This document shows, piece after piece, positions 1-5,184 of a stretch of 5,184 nt of DNA. The stretch comes from Verrucomicrobiota bacterium. GTDB taxonomy: Bacteria; Verrucomicrobiota; Verrucomicrobiia; Chthoniobacterales; JAFAMB01. The stretch lies in contig JAFAXJ010000446.1 in the NCBI GenBank assembly GCA_019241095.1, forward strand, positions 1-5,184, written 5' to 3'. Within the stretch, counting starts at the first letter, position 1. Each line of letters starts with the position of its first letter. A model generated the notes under the pieces. That model was not told where the DNA came from and did not search any database. It was given only the letters and a program-made list of their open reading frames with translations. The position numbers and the translations under genes are program-made.

Positions 1-1
1 A

Positions 2-433
2 TTATTTGAGCCGATCAGAGAGTGGATTCTCGATGGGAAACCATTTCTAGGAATATGCCTCGGGTACCAACTGCTATTCGATAAAAGTGAAGAATCACCC
101 GAATCGGAAGGTCTAAGTATAATCCCGGGGCATGTAGCTCGTTTCAACTCGGCAGAAATTAAGGTGCCGCAAATAGGTTGGAATCGGTTGGCCTGGACTG
201 AAAATGCAATTGCAAAATTTCCGGGCCTGCCGGCCGAGCCTTACGTTTACTTCGTGCATTCATATTATCCAATCCCCGAAAAGAAGGAGGTGATTGCGGC
301 ATTTACAGAGTATGGCGCACCATTTGCCTCCGCGATTACTGCAGGAAATATTTTTGCTACCCAATTTCATCCGGAAAAAAGCCAAGACGCTGGATTGGCA
401 ATCTTGAGAGAATTTGTTAATTCGATTGGATGA
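2..433 (+). CDS. hisH: Imidazole glycerol phosphate synthase glutaminase subunit HisH, 5'-truncated
   Basis: HisH hydrolyses glutamine and passes ammonia to HisF, which forms imidazole glycerol phosphate and AICAR in histidine biosynthesis in the cytoplasm. The window opens inside the gene: 143 codons and a TGA stop are visible, so about 60 N-terminal residues of a usual 200-210 lie to the left. The class I amidotransferase nucleophile elbow is seen as GICLGYQ (Cys codon at 56-58). The catalytic His and Glu lie in FHPEKS (codons at 368-370 and 374-376). HisH-typical PQIGWNR and YFVHSYY motifs lie between them and distinguish it from other glutamine amidotransferases such as TrpG or PurQ. The frame is open from base 2, so the GTG at 164 is an internal valine, not a start. 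The stop overlaps the hisA start by four bases, which fits translational coupling. All three catalytic residues are present. Confidence 0.96.
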   Translation, partial: LFEPIREWILDGKPFLGICLGYQLLFDKSEESPESEGLSIIPGHVARFNSAEIKVPQIGWNRLAWTENAIAKFPGLPAEPYVYFVHSYYPIPEKKEVIAAFTEYGAPFASAITAGNIFATQFHPEKSQDAGLAILREFVNSIG

Positions 434-1176
434 TCATTCTCCCGGCGGTCGACCTTCTCGATGGGCAAGTGGTACGATTGCGGCAGGGAAAGCTGGAAGA
501 AAAGACCGTTTATCCCGATCCGCCGTTGGTGATCGCCAAGCGATGGGAAGAAGAAGGAGGCACCTACCTGCATGTTATCGACCTTAATGCTGCTTTTACC
601 GGAAGAACTGCGAATATAGAAACAATTAAGGCCTTGGTACGAGCCATCGACATACCGGTACAAGTGGGTGGTGGCGTTCGCTCGATCGAGACGGCGAGGA
701 AATTAATTGAGGGAGGGGCTTCTCGCATCGTCATAGGCACTCAGGCCGTTCAGGAACCGGAATTCCTGGGGCAATTAGTCAATCTTTTCGGAGGCGATAA
801 AATCGTCGTCAGCGTCGACACCAAAGAAGGCAAGATTGCCGTAAAAGGGTGGACGGAGGTCACGTCTATTGGTGTTTTGGATTTCACTCAAAAGGTCGAA
901 GATGCAGGTGTAGAAACAATCGTTTTTACGGACATTGCCACGGACGGGGCTCTGACAGGGCCTAACTTTGAAGAGCTTCAGAGTATTTTGGAAATAACAG
1001 AGTGCCAGGTAATTGCCAGTGGAGGAGTTGCGTCTATCCAGCACATCCAGCAATTAGCTATGCTGCCGGGCCTTTACGGCGCAATAATAGGCAAAGCGCT
1101 ATACGACGGATCCCTCGACCTAAGTGAAGCAGTTGCAACAGCAAACTACGTTAGTGACGCACGAGGAGCGGTTTAG
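430..1176 (+). CDS. hisA: Phosphoribosylformimino-5-aminoimidazole carboxamide ribotide isomerase HisA
   Basis: HisA is a (beta-alpha)8-barrel enzyme that opens the ribose ring of ProFAR by an Amadori rearrangement to give PRFAR, the substrate of HisH-HisF. The 248-residue length is normal. The N-terminal strand MIILPAVDLLDG carries the catalytic base Asp8. The second catalytic Asp is Asp130 in VSVDTKEG, halfway through the barrel, as expected from the two half-barrel repeats. Phosphate-binding loops are visible as QVGGGVRS (about 78-85) and ASGGVAS (196-202), with FTDIATDGALTGPN at 166-179. The start is the ATG inside the ATGA overlap with hisH. The nearest purine-rich stretch (GAGAG near 405) is about 20 bases away, so initiation probably depends on coupling from hisH. 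No hisF follows; the next gene is on the opposite strand, so this appears to be the distal end of the operon. A TrpF/PriA-type dual role cannot be excluded but nothing suggests it. Confidence 0.97.
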   Translation: MIILPAVDLLDGQVVRLRQGKLEEKTVYPDPPLVIAKRWEEEGGTYLHVIDLNAAFTGRTANIETIKALVRAIDIPVQVGGGVRSIETARKLIEGGASRIVIGTQAVQEPEFLGQLVNLFGGDKIVVSVDTKEGKIAVKGWTEVTSIGVLDFTQKVEDAGVETIVFTDIATDGALTGPNFEELQSILEITECQVIASGGVASIQHIQQLAMLPGLYGAIIGKALYDGSLDLSEAVATANYVSDARGAV

Positions 1177-1178
1177 GG

Positions 1179-1197
1179 AAAAAAGGCTAAAATTAGC
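1179..1197 (-). terminator. Weak candidate terminator reading leftward
   Basis: Read on the minus strand, a small AT-rich hairpin (GCTA, four-base loop, TAGC at 1186-1197) is followed after one C by TTTTTT (1179-1184). It lies just beyond the hisA stop and could end transcripts arriving from the protease gene. The stem is only four base pairs, so the call is tentative. The plus strand shows no T-tract here, so it would not serve hisA. Confidence 0.2.
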
Positions 1198-1222
1198 GAC
1201 CGGATTCAGATTTGCCGTACAA

Positions 1223-1408
1223 TTAAAAGTTCTGAGCTTTTGACGCGAAGCGAAAACCTCCGAGCTCCGCCTCCGCTACCGGGGTCGTCTTGAATAAGGC
1301 GGCGTTATCTTTAAGTGAGACGTAATTGGGCTCAGCCTTCCCAAGTAGAAATCCCGGCTCTCCGAATTGAGAACACCCGGTCGTTACCTGCCAACCGTTT
1401 TCGGTGAT
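1223..1408 (-). other. Unexplained open minus-strand frame without a start codon
   Basis: This is the main content of the 207-bp gap between hisA and the protease gene. A minus-strand frame is open for 61 codons, from just after a TAA at 1409-1411 to a TAA at 1223-1225. Its first 8 codons overlap the 3' end of the protease gene in another frame. The translation is protein-like and not low in complexity; it includes GEPGFLLGKAEPNYVS and, near its end, GGFRFASKAQNF. It contains no ATG, GTG or TTG, so it cannot be a free-standing gene as it stands. It joins the protease frame if one A is added to the AAAA run at 1398-1401. It may be a decayed gene end, a lost extension of the protease, or chance, since an open run of this length is not rare. 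I do not recognise a family. Confidence 0.2.
1354..1380 (-). terminator. Candidate terminator hairpin after the protease gene
   Basis: Starting three bases after the protease stop, the minus strand can fold CCGG (1377-1380) with CCGG (1354-1357) around an inner TCTC/GAGA stem (1369-1372 with 1359-1362) and a six-base loop, with an asymmetric internal bulge. The downstream bases GATTTCTACTT are only moderately T-rich. Position favours a terminator for the protease transcript, but the stem is interrupted and the T-tract imperfect. Confidence 0.25.
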
Positions 1409-3582
1409 TTACTCAAATCAATCAGGTCCGACATGATGTTGATCGTTTCGCGCATGATCGGCCCAGCGTCACTAGAAATGTTTATTCCAGAATCATCCTC
1501 GTCGCTGCTCGTGTCATCAAATCCATCGTCCGTGTGGGCATCCTTGGTTTTAGGTGTTTTGGAGGAGACCGCGACATCCGATTTTTGCTCAACCTGTTTC
1601 AGATGGGGCTTATCAAGATCGCTCAAGTTTAACTCAAACCGACGATAGTGATCGTTCTGTTCGGCAAATTTATGATCTTCTTTTTCCTTGGTCTTACGAT
1701 CAACTTCTTTAGTCATCTCATCGCGCCGGATCTTCTCATTCAGAGCTAAACGATTATTTTTTAATCGTTCATTTAGCTGGCGCATATCCTCCGCGATGTC
1801 CTGAAATTCTGGATCTTGAGCTACGCGATTAGCCGAACGCTGGCGAAGTTCATCAACAAAGAGTGGCTTACGATTTGTGGCGATGTCGATAGGCGCCGGT
1901 TCGACTTCGTCGTACGGTAATGGATGTTCGAGCGCTGCTTCTCCAAACTCCGGATTGTCAGTTAAAGAAGGTAGTTTAACATCCGAAATGACGCCCCGCA
2001 GCTGGGTAGAACCGCCAGCTACGCGATAAAACTTTTGCACCGTCAGTTTTAATGCACCGGCGTTGATTAGCGAGCTTCCTAACATTGGCATGAACCTACC
2101 CAGTTCAAGCATCGTCTGAACGGTCCCTTTGCCGAAAGTACTTGAATCACCTATGATTAAAGCACGGCCGTAATCTTGCATAGCCGCCGCGAAAATCTCG
2201 CTCGCCGATGCACTGAGTTTGTTTACCAGCACGATCATCGGGCCTGTATACAGAGCATTCCCAGATCGGTCTTTCAAAACATCAATATCCCCATTTGCAT
2301 CTTTTACCTGGACAACCGGACCCTGATTGATAAACAGGCCGCTCATCTTGATGGCCTCATCGAGAGAGCCACCTCCATCGCGCCGGAGGTCAATTACCAG
2401 ACCTTGGATTCCTTCCTGCTCAAGGCGCTTCAACAGAGCGGAGACATCACGAGTGGTACTTTTACCGGTTCGTGACTTTTCCATGTCCTGATAGAACGAA
2501 GGCAGAGTTATCCACCCGATTTTCTGAATGGACCCGTCGGGAAGGTCCTTTTCGATGATCTCGGCTTTCGCCTCTTGTTCAGTAAGCTTGACGTTATCTC
2601 GGACGAGTTCGACAACGTGCCGTTTAGACGGGTCATTGGCGTTTGCAGGAATTACTTGCAGTCGCACCACGGTGCCCTTTTTGCCACGAATCAACTCTAC
2701 GACCTTTTCTAATTTCAAATCAACGGTATCAACAAATGGTTCTTTGTTTTGAGCTACCGCGGCGATTCGATCGCCTACATTCATTTTGCCGCTGAGCTGG
2801 GCAGGACCTCCCGGCAGCAGTCTTTGAATTTTCGCAAAACCATCTTCAGATCGCAATTCCGCACCGATACCGGTGAGTGAAAGGCGCATATTGATCTCAA
2901 AGCTCTCCAGATCAGAACGTCCTAAATATTCCGAGTGAGGATCATACGATTGAGCCACGGAATTCAGAAAAAACTGCACCAGATCCTCGTCATCCCGTTC
3001 CTGGACGTTTTTCAGAAGCTGGTCGTACCGCTTGCCGACGATCTTCGGCCCGGATTCGATCGCAAATTTGTTCAGTTTTTCTTGCAGCAACTCCCCTTCA
3101 ATCCGATCGCGCCACAACGAATCGGCCTCCTCGGCATTCGCAGGCCATGGTTCTTTCCGACGATCAAGGGCCACCGTCTTGTTGCTCTTAAAGGTGTAGT
3201 CCTTTTTTAGAAGTGGCCGTATTTTAGCGACGCGATCCTCTACTCTCTGCCGAAAGAGATTGTAGATTTCCCGCGCGGGCTGCAAGTCTCCCAGCAAAAT
3301 GTCGTCACCCAAAGTAGAACCGTACCTTCGTGTGAGCTGATCTATGTCTTCTTGCGTAAAAAACAGCTTATTGTAATCCAGATTGTTCAGATAAGTCTGC
3401 AACGCTCTTTTAGAAGCTTCACCGTCCAGTTTCTGCCTGCTATAATGCCCCTGTTCGAGCAGGCGCCCAACCGTGATGTCTATCTGGCGCGGATCAACGG
3501 CATTTGACTTCTCATCCGCCCACAAGGAACAGGCGTTAAGACAAGACAAAACCGCGACAGTTACGATACTAATTATTTTCAT
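1384..3582 (-). CDS. prc: Tail-specific carboxy-terminal processing protease, Prc/Tsp type (S41A)
   Basis: Prc-family proteases act in the periplasm, recognising substrate C-termini through a PDZ domain; in E. coli Prc trims FtsI and degrades MepS with the adaptor NlpI. This 732-residue protein shows the Prc order: signal peptide (1-22), helical N-terminal domain with LNNLDYNKLFFTQEDI (66-80) and SYDPHSEYL (212-220), PDZ (about 228-330), S41 core (about 350-540) and a Prc-type C-terminal region (about 545-670). By alignment from memory with E. coli Prc, the dyad is Ser459 in SASASE and Lys485 in TFGKGT, with Asp470 in MQDYG as the third residue. The ATG at 3582 begins a clean signal sequence; a TTG 18 codons upstream would bury it, so I reject that start. 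No good Shine-Dalgarno precedes either. LNAC at 15-18 resembles a lipobox, so membrane anchoring is possible. An acidic linker (about 680-700) precedes the last helix. Much longer than CtpA-type relatives, which supports Prc over CtpA. Confidence 0.93.
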   Translation of the reverse strand: MKIISIVTVAVLSCLNACSLWADEKSNAVDPRQIDITVGRLLEQGHYSRQKLDGEASKRALQTYLNNLDYNKLFFTQEDIDQLTRRYGSTLGDDILLGDLQPAREIYNLFRQRVEDRVAKIRPLLKKDYTFKSNKTVALDRRKEPWPANAEEADSLWRDRIEGELLQEKLNKFAIESGPKIVGKRYDQLLKNVQERDDEDLVQFFLNSVAQSYDPHSEYLGRSDLESFEINMRLSLTGIGAELRSEDGFAKIQRLLPGGPAQLSGKMNVGDRIAAVAQNKEPFVDTVDLKLEKVVELIRGKKGTVVRLQVIPANANDPSKRHVVELVRDNVKLTEQEAKAEIIEKDLPDGSIQKIGWITLPSFYQDMEKSRTGKSTTRDVSALLKRLEQEGIQGLVIDLRRDGGGSLDEAIKMSGLFINQGPVVQVKDANGDIDVLKDRSGNALYTGPMIVLVNKLSASASEIFAAAMQDYGRALIIGDSSTFGKGTVQTMLELGRFMPMLGSSLINAGALKLTVQKFYRVAGGSTQLRGVISDVKLPSLTDNPEFGEAALEHPLPYDEVEPAPIDIATNRKPLFVDELRQRSANRVAQDPEFQDIAEDMRQLNERLKNNRLALNEKIRRDEMTKEVDRKTKEKEDHKFAEQNDHYRRFELNLSDLDKPHLKQVEQKSDVAVSSKTPKTKDAHTDDGFDDTSSDEDDSGINISSDAGPIMRETINIMSDLIDLSKSPKTVGR

Positions 3583-3653
3583 GCGTCGATCAGCGTTGCA
3601 CTTTGCTTCACTCCGAGATCTGCAAAATCGAAACAAAGGAATGTCTATTCACA
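3583..3653. promoter_or_regulatory. Divergent intergenic region with promoters for both flanking genes
   Basis: Only 71 bp separate the start codons of the protease gene (minus) and the metallo-hydrolase gene (plus), so the promoters of both must lie here or inside the opposing coding ends. I find a TTGCAC at 3596-3601 on the plus strand and a TTGTGA on the minus strand (3649-3654), but neither has a convincing -10 box at 16-18 bp. No clear inverted-repeat operator is seen. The call rests on gene geometry. Confidence 0.45.
3635..3640 (+). promoter_or_regulatory. Possible ribosome binding site for the metallo-hydrolase gene
   Basis: AAAGGA ends 13 bases before the ATG at 3654, somewhat farther than the usual 5-9. 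It supports this ATG weakly. The closer ATG at 3641 is in another frame and ends after six codons. Confidence 0.3.
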
Positions 3654-4268
3654 ATGATTGAGTTTCAAACTTTTATTGGGGGTATTTTCGATACGAACGG
3701 CTATCTGGTTCGAGGGCCTGAAGGAAACATCTTAGTTGACGCTCCAAATGGGGTTACGGACTGGCTTGTGAGTCAAGGCGTTACACCCGACCTTCTTTTG
3801 ATCACTCATGGACATTTTGACCACATTGAAGACGCCGCCGAGATTAAACGCCGATTTGGCTCGCAGGTGGCCTACCATCCCGATTCGATCCCTCTCCTAA
3901 CCGATCCATCGATAACAAAAAAGCTTGGCTTCCCCCTTGAAATTGAGCCAGTAGCCGCGGACTTCCTTGTGTCTGAGGGGACGGTCCTGGATCGCTGCGG
4001 CATTCGATTCAGTATTTTGGATACGCCGGGACACTGCCCCGGAAGCATAAGTTTTTTTGAACCAAAAGAAAATCTGCTTTTCAGTGGAGATGTTCTGTTT
4101 GCAGGAGGAATCGGAAGAACGGATATGCCCGGGGGCGACCAGTTACTGCTGACGCAAATTATTCGCACCAAGTTATACACTTTACCTGATGCGACGTTAG
4201 TGCTTCCTGGCCATGGCCCACAGACAACCGTTGGGAGGGAAAAAAGGAGTAATCCTTTTGTGCGCTAA
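3654..4268 (+). CDS. Metallo-beta-lactamase-fold hydrolase, YcbL/glyoxalase II-like
   Basis: This 204-residue cytoplasmic protein has a complete binuclear metal site of the metallo-beta-lactamase fold: THGHFDHI (His52, His54, Asp56, His57), His127 in DTPGHCPGS, Asp146 in FSGDVLF and His187 in LPGHGPQTT. The segment GGIGRTDMPGGD (151-162) and the ending TVGREKRSNPF are typical of the short YcbL-like branch near glyoxalase II. It lacks the extra C-terminal helical domain of true GloB (about 250 residues), so a thioesterase or related hydrolase is likely; the substrate cannot be read from sequence. The ATG at 3654 is chosen because family members begin close to a first strand such as MIEFQTFIGG; an upstream in-frame alternative at 3603 would add 17 unrelated residues. 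No signal peptide is seen. It is divergent from the protease gene and converges on the thioredoxin gene with overlapping stops. Confidence 0.9.
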   Translation: MIEFQTFIGGIFDTNGYLVRGPEGNILVDAPNGVTDWLVSQGVTPDLLLITHGHFDHIEDAAEIKRRFGSQVAYHPDSIPLLTDPSITKKLGFPLEIEPVAADFLVSEGTVLDRCGIRFSILDTPGHCPGSISFFEPKENLLFSGDVLFAGGIGRTDMPGGDQLLLTQIIRTKLYTLPDATLVLPGHGPQTTVGREKRSNPFVR

Positions 4269-4738
4269 TTCAAAACTGATTGAATTTGCGTTTCGGTCAG
4301 TTCCAAAGGGTGCCCGGTCCAAACAATTTTTCCATCACGATTGACAAGAAAAGCGGTTGGAATTCCCTCTATCCCAAACTGATCGTACAAGGATTTAGGC
4401 GTATTGATTGCCACATTGTAGGTAATTGGAATCTTCGATTCGAATTGCTTCACTGTGCCTTCGTCCTCATCAGTGATTCCTACAATCTGTAAACCGTTGC
4501 CACGGAATTTACTGTAAATCTGGTTCAGATGCGGAATGCTCTTTCGGCAAGGAGGGCACCAGGTTGCCCAGAATTCAATAAGAAGCGGTTTACCTCGAAG
4601 GTCAGGTTCTGCCCCTAAGAAGTTCAAAGAAAGAGCGGGCAATGAATCGCCCGGACCCGGGAAATTATTTTGAGCTGGAAGCCCCTCGGCCATAAAGGCC
4701 ATTATCCCAGCTAAGTAGACAAAGTAAACTCTCTTCAT
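4265..4738 (-). CDS. Exported TlpA/ResA-like thiol-disulfide oxidoreductase
   Basis: TlpA/ResA-type proteins are extracytoplasmic thioredoxins that usually reduce disulfides in periplasmic partners, for example apocytochrome c or copper-centre assembly proteins. The 157-residue product starts with a signal peptide (Lys2-Arg3, hydrophobic core, likely cut after Ala22 in GLPAQ). A redoxin domain follows from about residue 28: strand LLIEFWATWCPPC with the redox pair Cys61 and Cys64, then the cis-proline loop GIEGIPTAFLVNRDGKIVW with Pro127. Both cysteines and the cis-proline are intact. The start overlaps the stop of the upstream fabZ-like gene in ATGA, and no Shine-Dalgarno is visible, so translation is probably coupled. 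The partner cannot be inferred because no cytochrome biogenesis gene is in view. Domain assignment is firm; placing it in TlpA rather than ResA or another subfamily is not. Confidence 0.92.
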   Translation of the reverse strand: MKRVYFVYLAGIMAFMAEGLPAQNNFPGPGDSLPALSLNFLGAEPDLRGKPLLIEFWATWCPPCRKSIPHLNQIYSKFRGNGLQIVGITDEDEGTVKQFESKIPITYNVAINTPKSLYDQFGIEGIPTAFLVNRDGKIVWTGHPLELTETQIQSVLN

Positions 4739-5184
4739 GTTTTTGATTGGACGTTCAGACTTCCACTCCGTTCATTTTTCACTTTTCCCGACGGCGCGTT
4801 TGCGCTCTCTGCGAGAACGATTTGACCTTCCGCTACCATCAGGGCGCCTACGTGTGCCTGCACTGTAAACTGAATCAAGCCAGTCATATCCGCTGTCTTT
4901 CTTGCCGAGAGTGTAACTAATTGACCCGGTTTTACCGGGCTCAGAAACTTCATCGATCGTACCGCTGTCAATAATAGCGCTTTGCTGCTGGCTCCTATCG
5001 CAATACCAGCGGTTTGAGCCAGCGCTTCGAGTAAGAGTACGCCAGGAACGATTGCATTCCCAGGAAAGTGACCGAGGAAATAGGGCTCATTCTCGTTGAA
5101 CACTTTATAAGCGATGGCCGAATTTCCGGGATTCAGCTCGATGACCGAGTCAACAAAAATGAACGGCTCTCGATGAGGTAGGCC
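4735..5184 (-). CDS. fabZ: FabZ-like (3R)-hydroxyacyl-ACP dehydratase, N-terminus outside window
   Basis: FabZ dehydrates (3R)-hydroxyacyl-ACP to trans-2-enoyl-ACP in type II fatty acid synthesis, in the cytoplasm, as a hotdog-fold oligomer. The frame runs unbroken to the window edge: 149 residues are visible. The first, LPHREPFIFVDSV, matches the conserved FabZ N-terminal motif, so probably only about 10-20 residues are missing. The GTG at 5103 is an internal valine, not a start. The catalytic His is in YFLGHFPG and the catalytic Glu 14 residues later in PGVLLLEALAQ, the FabZ spacing. The core ends near VAEGQIVLAE, after which about 23 hydrophilic residues (SANAPSG onward) extend beyond the usual end. 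It is upstream of, and overlaps by four bases, the TlpA-like gene. The fold and active site are clear; whether this is the housekeeping FabZ or a paralogue serving another acyl pathway is open, since no other fab or lpx gene is visible. Confidence 0.9.
   Translation of the reverse strand, partial: GLPHREPFIFVDSVIELNPGNSAIAYKVFNENEPYFLGHFPGNAIVPGVLLLEALAQTAGIAIGASSKALLLTAVRSMKFLSPVKPGQLVTLSARKTADMTGLIQFTVQAHVGALMVAEGQIVLAESANAPSGKVKNERSGSLNVQSKT

Noticed and set aside
367..663. Minus-strand open frame across the hisH-hisA junction, and another at 775-1053
   Set aside because: Both are antisense to well-conserved histidine biosynthesis genes and look like shadows.
1225..1241. Hairpin AAAAGTT-CTG-AGCTTTT in the hisA-protease gap as a bidirectional terminator
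   Set aside because: The seven-pair stem is mostly A-T with one G-T wobble and there is no extended T-tract after it on either strand beyond the stem itself.
1267..1302. CCGCCT and AGGCGG inverted repeat in the same gap
   Set aside because: Six pairs around a loop of about 24 bases with no T-tract; not distinguishable from chance.
2176..2475. Plus-strand open frame inside the protease gene, and similar ones at 1367-1648, 2528-2752, 2935-3210 and 3473-3661
   Set aside because: All lie antisense to the conserved protease coding sequence, show no recognisable domain, and are explained as shadows of it.
3583..3636. N-terminal extension of the protease from a TTG at 3636
   Set aside because: It would put 18 charged and polar residues ahead of an intact signal peptide and has no ribosome binding site; the ATG at 3582 is far better.
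3872..4180. Minus-strand open frame of 102 codons
   Set aside because: It is antisense to the metal-binding core of the metallo-hydrolase and shows no family motif.
4280..4492. Plus-strand open frame of 70 codons just past the metallo-hydrolase stop
   Set aside because: It lies wholly antisense to the TlpA-like redox domain and has no recognisable motif.
5101..5103. GTG at 5103 as the start of the fabZ-like gene
   Set aside because: The frame continues upstream with LPHREPFIFVDSV, a conserved FabZ motif, so the GTG is internal.

Overview
The window is an ordinary-looking stretch of bacterial chromosome of moderate GC, densely coded, with six genes: two cut by the window edges and four complete. 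I see no tRNA, rRNA, CRISPR array, insertion sequence or phage gene. A periplasmic Prc-type protease and an exported TlpA-like thioredoxin suggest a diderm (Gram-negative-type) host. Shine-Dalgarno sequences are weak or absent in front of most starts. From the overall look of the proteins I lean towards Verrucomicrobiota (Opitutia-like), but that is inference from memory and unproven.

Layout. On the plus strand, positions 2-433 hold the end of hisH, the glutaminase subunit of imidazole glycerol phosphate synthase. Its stop overlaps the start of hisA (430-1176) in an ATGA junction. HisA makes the substrate used by HisH-HisF, so this is a histidine operon fragment that ends with hisA; hisF does not follow. 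A 207-bp gap (1177-1383) separates hisA from the next gene, which points towards it. The gap holds only weak candidate terminators and a curious open minus-strand frame.

Positions 1384-3582 (minus) encode a 732-residue tail-specific carboxy-terminal processing protease of the Prc family, with signal peptide, PDZ, S41 catalytic domain and Prc-type C-terminal region. It is divergent, across 71 bp, from a 204-residue metallo-beta-lactamase-fold hydrolase (3654-4268, plus) with all expected metal ligands. That gene meets the next one tail to tail; the four bases CTAA supply both stop codons.

The last two genes form a minus-strand operon reading inward from the right edge: a FabZ-like (3R)-hydroxyacyl-ACP dehydratase, missing only its N-terminus, followed through an ATGA overlap by a secreted TlpA/ResA-like thioredoxin (4265-4738).

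Functions represented are histidine biosynthesis, envelope proteolysis, a metal-dependent hydrolase, fatty-acid elongation and extracytoplasmic thiol redox. Nothing seen directly links these into one new system. The points most worth a second look are the open frame overlapping the 3' end of the protease gene, the shared stop codons, and the coupling of fabZ to a TlpA-type gene.
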